Shown: positions 22,358-31,329, counted from the first letter of the stretch. The stretch is DNA of 64,000 bases from Kitasatospora sp. MMS16-BH015 (GCF_002943525.1 NZ_CP025394.1:6076001-6140000); one strand, 5' to 3'. Notes: generated by a model from the letters alone, not told the origin. Numbers and translations are program-made.

Positions 22358-23548
22358 GTGCAGCTGTACGAGGAGCAGTCGGGCCCGCCGGAGTGGTGGA
22401 CGGGCGGGCCCGAGGAAGAGCCGACCGCAGAGCAGGAGCGCGGCCGGCCCTCCGGCGCGCGCGGAGCCGACGGGGGCCGGAGCGGTCGGGCCCGGCGCAC
22501 GGAGGGCACGGGGGAGAGCAGCGGCCCGGCGCGCCGCCGGGCCGGCCGACCGGCCCGGGAGCCCGAGCCGCAAGAGGAGTACGGGGGGTATGAGCAGGGC
22601 GGTCGGCCCGAGGCGGTCGGTGGCGCTGCGCCGTATGCGTGGCCGCGGGAGGACGACGGGTCGGGGGCGGAGGACGGCTCCGGCGAGGCGGGCGGCGCTG
22701 CCGGGGTGGATCTGGCGGCGGCCGGGCTGGTGCGGGCGGCGGACCTGGCCGGGGGGCGGCGTCGGCGGCGCAGTGCGCTGGAGGCCGAGGGGTTGGTCGA
22801 GCCGGGGCCGGCGGAGTCGCCGGAGCCGGCGGCGAAGCCTGCTCGCACGGGTGGCCGGCGGCGAGCCGGTGCCGGCGGCGCGGAGTCCGGCGGACGGTGG
22901 AGTCCGGGTGCGGCCGGCGACGCGGATTCGGAGTCGGCTGACGGCGAGGAGTCCGGTGGTCGGCGGCGGAAGTCGGGGCGCCGGTCGGGTGCGGCGGCTG
23001 ACGGGGAGCCGGGGGGCCGGCGTCGGCGGGGTGCGGCGGTCGAGGAGGACGTCGATCCGGAGGTGCGGGCGCGGGACATCTGCCTGCGGCTGCTGACCGG
23101 GACGGCGAAGACGCGGAAGCAGCTCGCCGATGCGCTGCGCCGGAAGGAGATCCCGGCCGAGGTGATCGAGCGGGTGCTCGACCGCTACGAGGAGGTCGGG
23201 CTGATCGACGACGCGGCCTTCGCGCAGGCCTGGGTGGAGCAGCGGCACGCCGGGCGGCGGCTCGGGCGGCGGGCGTTGGCGCAGGAGCTGCGGACCAGGG
23301 GCGTGGAGGGGGAGCTGGTCGAGCAGGCGGTGGCGCAGGTCGAGCCCGAGGACGAGGAGGCGGCGGCCCGGGATCTGGTCGAGCGGAAGCTGCGGACCAC
23401 CCGGGGGCTGGACAGCCAGGTGCGGACGCGGCGGCTGGTCGGGATGCTGGCCCGGCGGGGCTATGCGGAGGGGCTGGCCTTCCGCGTGGTCCGGGCGGCG
23501 CTGCAGGCCGAAGGGGAGGACGGGGAGGATGACCCGCTCGAGTGGTGA
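22358..23548 (+). CDS. recX: RecA regulator RecX with long disordered N-terminal extension
   Basis: A 396-residue frame. The RecX domain is only the last 165 residues or so: three-helix repeats in RARDICLRLLTGTAKTRKQL, VLDRYEEVGLIDDAAFAQAW and GRRALAQELRTRGV. RecX binds RecA filaments and restrains recombination. Residues 1-230 are low-complexity Gly/Arg/Glu/Ser-rich sequence with no recognisable domain. Typical RecX is 150-270 residues. The GTG at 22358 is 2 nt after the recA stop, which fits translational coupling. Internal GTG starts are possible, but the frame is open and uninterrupted from recA. The recA-recX operon arrangement is standard. Confidence 0.88.
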   Translation: MQLYEEQSGPPEWWTGGPEEEPTAEQERGRPSGARGADGGRSGRARRTEGTGESSGPARRRAGRPAREPEPQEEYGGYEQGGRPEAVGGAAPYAWPREDDGSGAEDGSGEAGGAAGVDLAAAGLVRAADLAGGRRRRRSALEAEGLVEPGPAESPEPAAKPARTGGRRRAGAGGAESGGRWSPGAAGDADSESADGEESGGRRRKSGRRSGAAADGEPGGRRRRGAAVEEDVDPEVRARDICLRLLTGTAKTRKQLADALRRKEIPAEVIERVLDRYEEVGLIDDAAFAQAWVEQRHAGRRLGRRALAQELRTRGVEGELVEQAVAQVEPEDEEAAARDLVERKLRTTRGLDSQVRTRRLVGMLARRGYAEGLAFRVVRAALQAEGEDGEDDPLEW

Positions 23549-23600
23549 CGCCGGGTCAAGGCGTAGTCCGGAACGGTGAATGTCAGATCTCGATCGCATC

Positions 23601-23629
23601 TTGACCGTTTCGTGACCTGCGCCTAGCCT
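23601..23629 (+). promoter_or_regulatory. Promoter of RNase Y-like gene
   Basis: TTGACC (23601-23606) and TAGCCT (23624-23629) with an ideal 17-bp spacer fit the principal sigma factor. The start would be near 23636, giving a leader of about 90 nt. Confidence 0.7.
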
Positions 23630-23726
23630 CGCAGACAGTGAGAGATCACTCCGATCATGTGGCCGCCCCCGTGTGCCAAGACTGGTTGGTCCAAGGAACA
23701 TTGCGCCCGGACGGGAGTGACGGCCG

Positions 23727-25181
23727 ATGGGGATCGCGATGGGAGCCGGTGCGGTGGCCTCGGCCTTGGTGGTCGGGCTGCTGGTGCTGGTACTGGTCTT
23801 CACCTGGCTGATGGCGCGTCGGCTGCAGGCCGCCCAGCGGCGGGCCACCGAGGAGGCCGGCCAGGCCCGGGAGTGGGCCGAGGCCCAGGCCGCCGGGCAG
23901 CGCGCCGAGCTGGACCGCCGCGAGCAGCGGCTCACCGAGGAGCTGGACCGGGTGCGGGCCCGGGAGACCGAGCTGGCCGGCCGGGCCGAGGAGCTGGACC
24001 GGCTGCGCGCGGACGCCCGGGAGCTGACGGACCGGCGGCGCCGGGAGCTGGAGCGGGCGGCGGGCCTGACCGAGGGTCAGGCCCGGGCCGAGGTGGTGCG
24101 GGCGGCCGAGACGGAGGCCCGCCGCGAGGCGGCCGTCACCGTCCGGGAGATCGAGCGGCAGGCCCGTGACCAGGGCGAGCAGCGGGCCCGGGAGATCATC
24201 GCCGGGGCCGTCCAGCGGCTGGCCGCCGAGCAGACCACCGAGACCGTGGTCACCACCTTCCGGCTGACCAGCGATGACGTGAAGGGCCGGATCATCGGCC
24301 GGGAGGGCCGCAACATCCGGGCCTTCGAAGCCGTCACCGGGGTCAATCTGATCATCGACGACACCCCCGAGCTGGTGCAGCTCTCTTGCTTCGACCCGGT
24401 GCGGCGGGAGATGGCCCGGCTGACCCTGGAGGCCCTGCTCGCCGACGGCCGGATCCACCCCGCCCGGATCGAGGAGCTGCACGAGCGCAGCCGCTTCGAC
24501 GTCGACCAGCTCTGCGTCCGGGCCGGCGAGGACGCCGTGCTGGCCGCCCGGGTCGGCGAGCTGCACCCCGAGCTCTCCCGCACCCTCGGTACCCTGCGGT
24601 ACCGCACCTCCTACGGCCAGAACGTGCTCGGCCACCTGGTGGAGTCGGCGCACCTGGCCGGGATGATGGCCGCCGAGCTCGGGGTGGACGAGATGCTGGT
24701 GCGGCGTGCCGCGCTGCTGCACGACATCGGCAAGGCGATGACGCACGAGGTGCCGGGGAGCCATGCGGCGATCGGTGCGGAGTACGCGCGGCGGCACGGC
24801 GAGGCGGCCGAGGTGGTGCACGCGATCGAGGCGCACCACGGCGAGGTGGAGCCGCGGACGGTGGAGGCCGTGCTCACTCAGGCGGCGGATGCCTGTTCCG
24901 GCGGCCGGCCGGGCGCGCGGCGGGAGTCGGTGGAGTCGTACGTGCGGCGGCTCGAGCGGCTGGAGCAGATCGCCGGGGCGCACGACGGGGTCGCGAAGGT
25001 GTTCGCGATGCAGGCGGGGCGGGAGGTGCGGGTGATGGTCCAGCCCGAGGTCGTGGACGACCTCGGAGCACAGGTGATCGCCCGCGAGGTGGCCCGGCAG
25101 GTCGCGGAGGAGCTGACCTATCCGGGGCAGATCCGGATCACGGTGGTGCGGGAGAGTCGGGCGACGGAATTCGCCAGGTGA
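23727..25181 (+). CDS. rny: Ribonuclease Y-like endoribonuclease
   Basis: A 484-residue protein with the full RNase Y layout. An N-terminal membrane anchor (VASALVVGLLVLVLVFTWLM, about 9-28) is followed by a long coiled coil (about 35-165). The KH domain has GRIIGREGRNIRAFEAVTGV (about 189-208), and the HD domain has HDIGKAMTHEVPGSHA, with downstream EAHH and DACSGGRPGARRES motifs. RNase Y starts mRNA decay in Firmicutes. Many actinobacteria rely mainly on RNase E/G, so its role here is inferred from homology only. The ATG follows a GGGAG ribosome binding site and a strong promoter. The gene ends 3 nt before a repeat element and faces the flavin monooxygenase gene. Confidence 0.88.
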   Translation: MGIAMGAGAVASALVVGLLVLVLVFTWLMARRLQAAQRRATEEAGQAREWAEAQAAGQRAELDRREQRLTEELDRVRARETELAGRAEELDRLRADARELTDRRRRELERAAGLTEGQARAEVVRAAETEARREAAVTVREIERQARDQGEQRAREIIAGAVQRLAAEQTTETVVTTFRLTSDDVKGRIIGREGRNIRAFEAVTGVNLIIDDTPELVQLSCFDPVRREMARLTLEALLADGRIHPARIEELHERSRFDVDQLCVRAGEDAVLAARVGELHPELSRTLGTLRYRTSYGQNVLGHLVESAHLAGMMAAELGVDEMLVRRAALLHDIGKAMTHEVPGSHAAIGAEYARRHGEAAEVVHAIEAHHGEVEPRTVEAVLTQAADACSGGRPGARRESVESYVRRLERLEQIAGAHDGVAKVFAMQAGREVRVMVQPEVVDDLGAQVIAREVARQVAEELTYPGQIRITVVRESRATEFAR

Positions 25182-25184
25182 GAA

Positions 25185-25353
25185 GTTGCACTATCAGGGG
25201 CGCGGGGAACGGCGCGGCCCACCCTGCACTCTGCCGCTGTCTTACGCGGATGCCGTGGTTGCACTGGCCGTTGCCGGTGCAAGTCATTCTCAGGCGGAGT
25301 CCAACTGGTCGGCTTCTTCCGTATTCGCGCAGTTCCCCGCGCCCCCGGTGGTT
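25185..25353 (-). repeat. Dispersed nested inverted-repeat element, copy 3
   Basis: Left end GTTGCACTATC plus AGGGGCGCGGGGAAC (25196-25210); right end GTTCCCCGCGCCCCC at about 25332-25346, then GGTGGTT. The GAACTGCGCG arm is on the minus strand and overlaps the last codons of the flavin monooxygenase gene, in its sense direction. The inner part contains GCACTCTGCC, CTTACGCGGATGCC and TTGCACTGGCCG, matching other copies read in reverse. Confidence 0.9.
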
Positions 25354-26993
25354 GCCACCAAGGCTTGGAGGTCTTCTGAGCGTCCCCCCTGGGCCGTGCC
25401 GACGAGGTGGCCGTCGGGGCGGATGAGGAGCACGGTGTGGGGGTCGGCGCCGGGGTAGGTCTCGGTGACGAGGACTTCGGCGGGGACGGGGAGGGCGGCG
25501 GCGGTCTCGGCGAGGTGGGGCATCAGGCCGGCGCCGAGCCAGTGTTCGGCGGACCAGACGGTGGTGCCGGGGGCGACCAGCAGGAGCAGGAAGCCGGCGC
25601 CGAGGCGGGCGTGCAGGTGGTCGGCGGTGCCCTCGGAGGTGAGGACGGGGACGTCGGGGGCGAGCACGCCGGGGGCGGTGGCGGGGAGGGTCTCGGTCAG
25701 GGTGGTGCCCCGGCCGGTGCCGCGCTGGGGCGGGACGCGGCCGGGCACGCCGGAGGGCGCGGCCGGGTAGGCGGGGGCGCCGCCGAAGCGGCCGGTGCCG
25801 AGCTGGCCGTCGGCGAGCAGGGGGGCGTGCTTGCGGAAGGAGCCGGTGAGCAGCGAACGTCTGGTCTGCTGCCAGCCGCGCAGCGGCCGGAGCAGGGGCA
25901 TCGACTGGTCGACGGCGCGCAGCCGCGCGCCGACCGCGCCGCGCCGCTCGGCCTCGTAGCCGTCGAGCAGGGCGCCGCCGGGCTGCGGGCCGCCGGAGTG
26001 CAGGTGCCAGGCGAGGGCCAGGCGCCAGGCGAGGTTGTCGGCGTCGCGCAGGCCGTCCAGCAGGTTCTGCATGCCGAGCGCGCCGTGCAGGTGGGCGGCG
26101 TCGCCGGCCAGGAAGCAGCGGCCGACGCGGAAGCGGGCGGCCAGGCGCTGCTGGTAGGTGTGGTCGGCGGCGGCCAGCAGCTCGTAGGGAGGCAGCTCGC
26201 CGCACCAACCGGTGAGGGTGGCCTTGACCCGGGAGAGCAGGGTGTCGCCGGTGACGATGCCGGGCCAGGTGGCGAAGGGGTCGACCGGGGTGGTCGGGGC
26301 CGGGCGGCCGGGGGGCAGCCGCCAGTCGAGCCGCCAGAGGCCGTCGGGCAGCGGACGGGCGGAGGCCTCGCGGTCGCCGCGCCACGGGGGCTCGCGGTGC
26401 AGCCGGGCCTCGCCCTCGAAGGGGAGCTGGACCCGGACGGTGGCCACCGCGTGCCGGTCGACGGCGGGGCGGCCGGGGAAGCGGACCTTGAGGAGCTTGC
26501 GGACGGTGGAGCGGGCGCCGTCGCAGCCGATCAGGTGGCTGCCGCGCCACCAGGTGCGGGTGCCGTCCTTGGTGCCGAGGGTGCTGACGCTGACTCCGTC
26601 GCGGTCCTGCTCCAGCTCGGTGACACGGCTGAGCGGGACGAGCTGGATCAGGGTGTGCGCGGTGACGGCGTCGCGCAGGCCGCGCTGGAGGCGGTGCTGC
26701 GGGAGGTGCAGCAGCGGGATCTCGTCCAGCGGGAGGCGGAGCACCTCGGAGCGGCGGCGCCAGATGGTGAAGGCGTCCCAGCGGGCCGCGTCCGAGGGGG
26801 CCCGGCCGTAGCCGAGCCGGGTGAGCAGGGCCGTGGTGTCCGGGCCGAGCACGAGGCTGCGCGGCCCTTCCGGGCAGACGCCGGTGCCCTCGTCGAGCAC
26901 CACCGTCGGTACGTCCTGCCGGGCGAGCGCGAGGGCCAGGGCGAGGCCGACCGGCCCCGCCCCGACGACGATCACCGGGTCCACGGCTGCCAC
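25290..26993 (-). CDS. FAD-dependent aromatic-ring monooxygenase (PheA/TfdB type)
   Basis: A 567-residue flavoprotein. The N-terminal dinucleotide fold is VVGAGPVGLALALALARQDV. The DG motif appears as GCDGARSTVRKLL. The second FAD motif is CFLAGDAAHLHGALGMQNLLDGLRDADNLAWRL. A thioredoxin-like C-terminal domain is typical of phenol hydroxylase-type enzymes. Such enzymes use NADPH and O2 to hydroxylate phenols, polyketides or similar compounds; the substrate cannot be read from sequence. GTG start with weak ribosome binding site. The final 20 residues or so (TTGGAGNCANTEEADQ) are encoded by the dispersed repeat. It lies 95 bp downstream of gluD on the same strand. Confidence 0.85.
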   Translation of the reverse strand: MAAVDPVIVVGAGPVGLALALALARQDVPTVVLDEGTGVCPEGPRSLVLGPDTTALLTRLGYGRAPSDAARWDAFTIWRRRSEVLRLPLDEIPLLHLPQHRLQRGLRDAVTAHTLIQLVPLSRVTELEQDRDGVSVSTLGTKDGTRTWWRGSHLIGCDGARSTVRKLLKVRFPGRPAVDRHAVATVRVQLPFEGEARLHREPPWRGDREASARPLPDGLWRLDWRLPPGRPAPTTPVDPFATWPGIVTGDTLLSRVKATLTGWCGELPPYELLAAADHTYQQRLAARFRVGRCFLAGDAAHLHGALGMQNLLDGLRDADNLAWRLALAWHLHSGGPQPGGALLDGYEAERRGAVGARLRAVDQSMPLLRPLRGWQQTRRSLLTGSFRKHAPLLADGQLGTGRFGGAPAYPAAPSGVPGRVPPQRGTGRGTTLTETLPATAPGVLAPDVPVLTSEGTADHLHARLGAGFLLLLVAPGTTVWSAEHWLGAGLMPHLAETAAALPVPAEVLVTETYPGADPHTVLLIRPDGHLVGTAQGGRSEDLQALVATTGGAGNCANTEEADQLDSA

Positions 26994-27088
26994 GGCGTGG
27001 ACGGGGCGGCCGACGTCGCGTCAGCTGCGGCTGGGGAGGTACCGGGTGGTGTCACGAAGAGCAATGCAACAGATCACCTGGGTGTCCG

Positions 27089-27922
27089 TCAAGCAGCGGC
27101 CGGTGTGCGCCGGTTCGCGCCGCGACGGCTCCGCGCCTCGATCCACTTGGCCAGACCGGTCAGCGCCAGGCACATCAGGATGTACACGGGGGTGATCACC
27201 AGCACGACCTGGACGTAGGGGTAACCCAGGGGAGTGGAGGTGTTCCCGGCGATCAGCTTGGCCGAGTAGAGCAGCTCGTAGAAGCTGATGATGTACCCGA
27301 GCGAGGTGTCCTTGAGGGTGACCACCAGCTGGCCGATGACGCTCGGCAGCATCGCGCGGACGGCCTGCGGCACCAGGATGCTGACCATCACCTGGGTCTT
27401 GCGCAGCCCCAGCGCGTACCCGGCCTCGGCCTGGCCGCGCGGCAGGGCGTTGATGCCGCCACGGATGATCTCGGCCTGCACCGCGCCGTTGTAGAGGGTC
27501 AGGCCGATCACCAGCGCCAGCATCCGCTGGGAGGTGAAGACGCTGACGTACAGCGCGAAGATCATGATCACCAGCGGCATCGCCCGGAAGAACTGGACGA
27601 TCGCGGTGGCCACCGCGCGGACCGGCTTGTGGTCGGAGAGCCGCCCGGCGGCCAGTACGGAACCGAGCAGCAGCGAGAGACCGCCGGCGATCCCGAAGAC
27701 CTGGAGCGTGGTGAGCAGGCCGTCCAGGATCCGCTGCTGGAAGCCGGTGTACTCGAACGGCGCCCAGAGGACGCCGGAGAACTGACCGGCGTCGTCCAGC
27801 TTGGCGTAGGCGTACCAGACCAGGGCGGCGATGCCGAGGACCGAGAGCAGGCCGAAGGCCCGGTAGCGGGCCCGGGCCTTCGGGCCGGGGGCGTCGTAGA
27901 GGACGGAGGAGGAACTGCTCAT
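27089..27922 (-). CDS. gluD: Glutamate ABC transporter permease GluD
   Basis: A 277-residue polar amino-acid permease with about five or six membrane helices. The EAA-type loop for ATPase contact is visible as ALPRGQAEAGYALGLRKTQ. An N-terminal helix (AFGLLSVLGIAALVWYAYA) follows a hydrophilic tail. It starts inside the gluC stop (ATGA overlap), so the two permeases are coupled and probably form a heterodimer. Last gene of the gluABCD order; homologous to SCO5774. Confidence 0.88.
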   Translation of the reverse strand: MSSSSSVLYDAPGPKARARYRAFGLLSVLGIAALVWYAYAKLDDAGQFSGVLWAPFEYTGFQQRILDGLLTTLQVFGIAGGLSLLLGSVLAAGRLSDHKPVRAVATAIVQFFRAMPLVIMIFALYVSVFTSQRMLALVIGLTLYNGAVQAEIIRGGINALPRGQAEAGYALGLRKTQVMVSILVPQAVRAMLPSVIGQLVVTLKDTSLGYIISFYELLYSAKLIAGNTSTPLGYPYVQVVLVITPVYILMCLALTGLAKWIEARSRRGANRRTPAAA

Positions 27923-28569
27923 CGGGCCACCGCCAGTCGGTTCTCCAGGAAGCGGAAGAGCTGCGCGATCACGGTGCTGATCAGCAGGAAGGCCAGCGCG
28001 ATCCAGCAGAAGATCGCGATGGTGGAGTAGCCCCGGTCCACCCAGGTCTGCTGCACGCTGAAGATCTCGTCCACGTTGAAGGCACCGGCGATCGCCGAGT
28101 TCCTCGGCAGGGCGATGAACACGCTGCCCAGCGGGGGGACGGCGGTGCGTACGGCCTGCGGCAGCACCACCGAAGTGAGGGTCTGGCCGAAGTTCAGGCC
28201 CAGGCTGCGGGCGGCCTCGGCCTGGCCGATCGGCACCGTGTTGATGCCCGAGCGGATCGCCTCGCAGACGAAGGAGCCGGTGTACGAGCCGAGCGCGATC
28301 ACCGCGAGGGTGAAGCTCGGCAGGTGCACCTCCAGCCGCGGCAGCACGAAGGTGACCGCGAGGAAGAGCAGGGTCAGCGGGGTGTTGCGGAAGATGGTGA
28401 CCCAGCCGGTGCCGAAGGCGCGCAGCACCGGCACCGGGGAGACGCGGAAGGCCGCCAGCAGGACACCGAGCAGCAGGGCGAGCGCTCCGCTGATCAGGCT
28501 GAGCTCCACCGTCCGCAGGAAGCCGTCGCGGAACAGCGCGAAGTTGCCGTCCTCGAAGAGTATGCCCAT
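27919..28569 (-). CDS. gluC: Glutamate ABC transporter permease GluC
   Basis: A 216-residue permease (His/Glu/Gln/Arg/opine family), with helices around ELSLISGALALLLGVLLAAF and an EAA loop in VPIGQAEAARSLGLNFGQ. It pairs with GluD in the membrane. The ATG at 28569 has AAAGGAGGG upstream. It lies 33 bp after gluB and overlaps gluD by 4 nt. Confidence 0.88.
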   Translation of the reverse strand: MGILFEDGNFALFRDGFLRTVELSLISGALALLLGVLLAAFRVSPVPVLRAFGTGWVTIFRNTPLTLLFLAVTFVLPRLEVHLPSFTLAVIALGSYTGSFVCEAIRSGINTVPIGQAEAARSLGLNFGQTLTSVVLPQAVRTAVPPLGSVFIALPRNSAIAGAFNVDEIFSVQQTWVDRGYSTIAIFCWIALAFLLISTVIAQLFRFLENRLAVAR

Positions 28570-28602
28570 GCGGGCGGCCCTCCTTTCAGTTCTGAACGGG
28601 GA

Positions 28603-29496
28603 TCAGGAGGCGTCGAGCGGCGGGATCTCGGCGGAGGCGCCGGAGAGGCCGAGGGTCGCGTCGTACGCCTTCTTCCAGTCGCCGTTGTCCTCGTGGGCCT
28701 TCAGTGCGGCGTTGATCGCGTCCTGGAGCACCTTGTCGCCCTTGGCCAGGCCGACGCCGTAGGGCTCCTTGGAGAACGGCTTGCCGACCACCTTGAGCTG
28801 GCCCTGGTTCTTGGCCGCGAAGCCCTTGAGGATCGCGTCGTCGGTGGTGACCGCGTCGACCTCGTCGGTCAGCAGCTTGTCCACGCACTGGGCGTAGGTG
28901 TCGTACTTGACCGGCTTGCCGTGGTACGTGTCGATCCGGGCGAGCGAGGTCGAGCCGGTGGCGGAGCAGACGTTCTTGCCGGCCATCGCGTCCGGGCCGG
29001 TGATGTCGGTGTTGGACTTGCGCACCAGCAGGTCCTGGCCAGCCACCATGTACGGGCCCGCGAAGGAGACCTTCTGCTTGCGGGCGTCGTTGATGGTGTA
29101 GGTGCCGACGTAGTAGTCGATCTGGCCACCGGCGATCGAGGTCTCGCGGTTGGCGGAGACCACGGTCTGGAACTGGACCTGATCCGGGCCGAAGCCCAGG
29201 TCGGCGGCGACCATCTTGGCGATCTCGATGTCGAAGCCGCTGCGGGTCTTGGCCGCGACGTCCTCGAAGCCGAGGAAGGGCTGGTCGGACTTGGCGCCGA
29301 TGATCAGGTTGCCGCGGGCCTTGGCCTTCTTCCAGGTCGGCGAGCCGTCGAGCTTGACGTCGCTCTTGACCTGGTAGGTCGGGAGCTTGGAGCCGGTGTC
29401 CTGGGCGGCGTTCGGCGAGCCGTCCTTGCCGCAGGCGGCGACGGCGGTCAGGGCGAGCACCGACAGGGCGGCGGCGATGGTGCGACGGGTCCTCAT
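28603..29496 (-). CDS. gluB: Glutamate-binding lipoprotein GluB
   Basis: A 297-residue extracellular solute-binding protein of family 3. The signal peptide (MRTRRTIAAALSVLALTAV) ends in a lipobox (VAAC), so the mature protein is lipid-anchored. The binding fold contains GFEDVAAKTRSGFDIEIAKM, VSANRETSIAGGQIDYY and KNVCSATGSTSLARID. It captures glutamate for the GluCD/GluA importer. The ATG is preceded by AGGAGAAG. Two internal Cys (KNVCSAT, AQCVDK) could form a disulfide outside the cell. Confidence 0.9.
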   Translation of the reverse strand: MRTRRTIAAALSVLALTAVAACGKDGSPNAAQDTGSKLPTYQVKSDVKLDGSPTWKKAKARGNLIIGAKSDQPFLGFEDVAAKTRSGFDIEIAKMVAADLGFGPDQVQFQTVVSANRETSIAGGQIDYYVGTYTINDARKQKVSFAGPYMVAGQDLLVRKSNTDITGPDAMAGKNVCSATGSTSLARIDTYHGKPVKYDTYAQCVDKLLTDEVDAVTTDDAILKGFAAKNQGQLKVVGKPFSKEPYGVGLAKGDKVLQDAINAALKAHEDNGDWKKAYDATLGLSGASAEIPPLDAS

Positions 29497-29533
29497 GAGG
29501 ATCTGCTTCTCCTGGGTATCGGGTGGTGACGAC

Positions 29534-30298
29534 TCAGTGGTGGAGGATCTTCGAGAGGAAGTCCTTGGCCCGGTCGGTGCGCGGCGCGGTGAAGAAGGCG
29601 TCCGGGGTGCTCTCCTCGACGATCTTGCCGTCGGCCATGAAGAGCACCCGGTTCGCGGCGGAGCGGGCGAAGCCCATCTCGTGGGTGACCACGACCATGG
29701 TCATCCCCTCGGCGGCCAGCGAACGCATGACCTCCAGCACCTCGTTGACCATCTCGGGGTCGAGCGCCGAGGTGGGCTCGTCGAAGAGCAGCACCTTGGG
29801 CTTCATCGCCAGCGCGCGGGCGATCGCCACCCGCTGCTGCTGGCCGCCGGAGAGCTGCGCGGGGTACTTGTCCGCCTGCGCGCCCACGCCGACGCGGTCC
29901 AGCAGTTCGCGGGCCAGCCGCTCGGCCTCCGGCCTGGCGGTCTTGCGCACCTTGACCTGGCCGAGCACCACGTTCTCGAGCACGGTCTTGTGCGCGAAGA
30001 GGTTGAAGCTCTGGAAGACCATGCCGACCTCGGCGCGCAGCCGGGCCAGCTCCTTGCCCTCGGCGGGCAGCGGGCGGCCGTCCAGGGTGATGGTGCCGGC
30101 GTCGATCGTCTCCAGCCGGTTGATCGTGCGGCAGAGGGTCGACTTGCCGGAGCCGGAGGGCCCGATCAGCACCACGACCTCGCCCTGCCGGATCTCCAGG
30201 TCGATGTCCTGGAGCACGTGCAGGGCGCCGAAGTGCTTGTTCACACCGCTCAGCACCACCAGCGGTGCGGCGCCGTCGTCGACGGTCCTGTCGGTCAT
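29534..30298 (-). CDS. gluA: Glutamate ABC transporter ATP-binding protein GluA
   Basis: A 254-residue ATPase. Walker A is LIGPSGSGKSTLCRTI, the Q-loop lies in VFQSFNLFAH, the ABC signature is QLSGGQQQRVAIARALA, Walker B is VLLFDEPTSALDPE and the switch His is in VVVTHEMGFA. The start at 30298 (MTDRTV) has GAGGGAG upstream; the frame stays open further upstream but without support. First gene of the minus-strand gluABCD operon and divergent from gluR-gluK. It energises glutamate import. Confidence 0.92.
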   Translation of the reverse strand: MTDRTVDDGAAPLVVLSGVNKHFGALHVLQDIDLEIRQGEVVVLIGPSGSGKSTLCRTINRLETIDAGTITLDGRPLPAEGKELARLRAEVGMVFQSFNLFAHKTVLENVVLGQVKVRKTARPEAERLARELLDRVGVGAQADKYPAQLSGGQQQRVAIARALAMKPKVLLFDEPTSALDPEMVNEVLEVMRSLAAEGMTMVVVTHEMGFARSAANRVLFMADGKIVEESTPDAFFTAPRTDRAKDFLSKILHH

Positions 30299-30381
30299 CG
30301 CGGCTGCGCTCCCTCGGTCCGGTGTCGCTCGGTTGGTCCGGGGGCCGTGAGCCGGCGGAGCCCGCAGCCCCCGGTCCGGTG

Positions 30382-30411
30382 ACCTTAGAAGCCGCGGTAA
30401 CGACGCGTCAG
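30382..30411 (-). promoter_or_regulatory. Candidate gluA promoter
   Basis: On the minus strand CTGACG (30411-30406) and TAAGGT (30387-30382) are separated by 18 bp, about 85 bp upstream of the gluA start. Confidence 0.45.
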
Positions 30412-30484
30412 TCGATCTGAGCGGAACTTGAGCATCACGATCCGGCCACGCCGCTGCCACACCCCCCGCCCGTCCAGGCGCCTG

Positions 30485-30513
30485 GTGACAGGACGGGCGG
30501 CTTGGACAATACT
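30485..30513 (+). promoter_or_regulatory. Candidate gluR promoter
   Basis: GTGACA (30485-30490) and AATACT (30508-30513) with a 17-bp spacer lie about 55 bp upstream of the gluR ATG. Together with the gluA promoter this makes a 269-bp divergent control region. Confidence 0.4.
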
Positions 30514-30567
30514 CCGCAGGACCGGTCGCACCCTGACCGGGTACGGAGTGGTCGAGAGGAGGCCGGG

Positions 30568-31323
30568 ATGCGACTGCTGCTCGTCGAGGACGACGAACGC
30601 GTCGCCGCCGCGCTGGTCGCGGTGCTGGGTCGGCACGGTTTCCAGGTGCGGCACGCGCGCAGCGGGCACGAGGCACTGGACGCGCTGGTGCCCGACGGCC
30701 AGGAGCCGTACCGGGTGGTGCTGCTCGACCTCGGGCTGCCCGACCGGGACGGCTTCGAGGTGTGCAGCCGGATCCGCGCGCACAGCGGGGTCCCGGTGAT
30801 CATGGTGACCGCGCGGGCCGACATCCGGTCCAGGATCCACGGCCTCAACCTGGGCGCCGACGACTACGTGACCAAGCCGTACGACATGGGCGAGCTGCTC
30901 GCCCGGATCCACGCGGTGGCCCGGCGCGGCCTGGCCGCCGTGCCCGAGGCGGGCGCCGAGGAGCCGGGCGGCCAGCCCGGGCCGCTGGAGTCGCGCGGGA
31001 TCAGCATCGACCGCGAGCGCCGCCGGGTCAGCGTGCAGGGGCGGGACGTGCCGCTCACCCGCAAGGAGTTCGACCTGCTCGCGCTGCTCGCGCAGAGCCC
31101 CGGGGTGGTCTACCGGCGGGAGCAGATATTCAGCGAGGTGTGGCGCAGCGGCTGGGAGGGCAACGGCCGCACCCTGGAGGTGCACATCGGCTCGCTGCGC
31201 ACCAAGCTGGCGCTGCCCGGCCTGGTCGAGGCCGTCCGCGGGGTCGGCTACCGGCTGATCCCCGAGGCGCCGGCCCCCGGCACCCCGGACGCGGCCCCCG
31301 GCACCCCGGACGCGGGGCGCTGA
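30568..31323 (+). CDS. gluR: OmpR-family response regulator GluR
   Basis: A 251-residue regulator. The receiver has its acidic pair in LLLVEDDERVA, phospho-acceptor Asp54 (VVLLDLGLPDRDG) and Lys in DYVTKPYD. The winged-helix DNA-binding domain (about 145-235) carries VPLTRKEFDLLALLA and NGRTLEVHIGSLRTKL. ATG at 30568 lies after GAGAGGAGG; the in-frame ATG at 30502 is too far upstream. The divergent position to gluABCD matches the GluR-GluK system of S. coelicolor (SCO5779/5778), reported to sense glutamate and control its uptake. Confidence 0.85.
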   Translation: MRLLLVEDDERVAAALVAVLGRHGFQVRHARSGHEALDALVPDGQEPYRVVLLDLGLPDRDGFEVCSRIRAHSGVPVIMVTARADIRSRIHGLNLGADDYVTKPYDMGELLARIHAVARRGLAAVPEAGAEEPGGQPGPLESRGISIDRERRRVSVQGRDVPLTRKEFDLLALLAQSPGVVYRREQIFSEVWRSGWEGNGRTLEVHIGSLRTKLALPGLVEAVRGVGYRLIPEAPAPGTPDAAPGTPDAGR

Positions 31324-31329
31324 CCCCCG

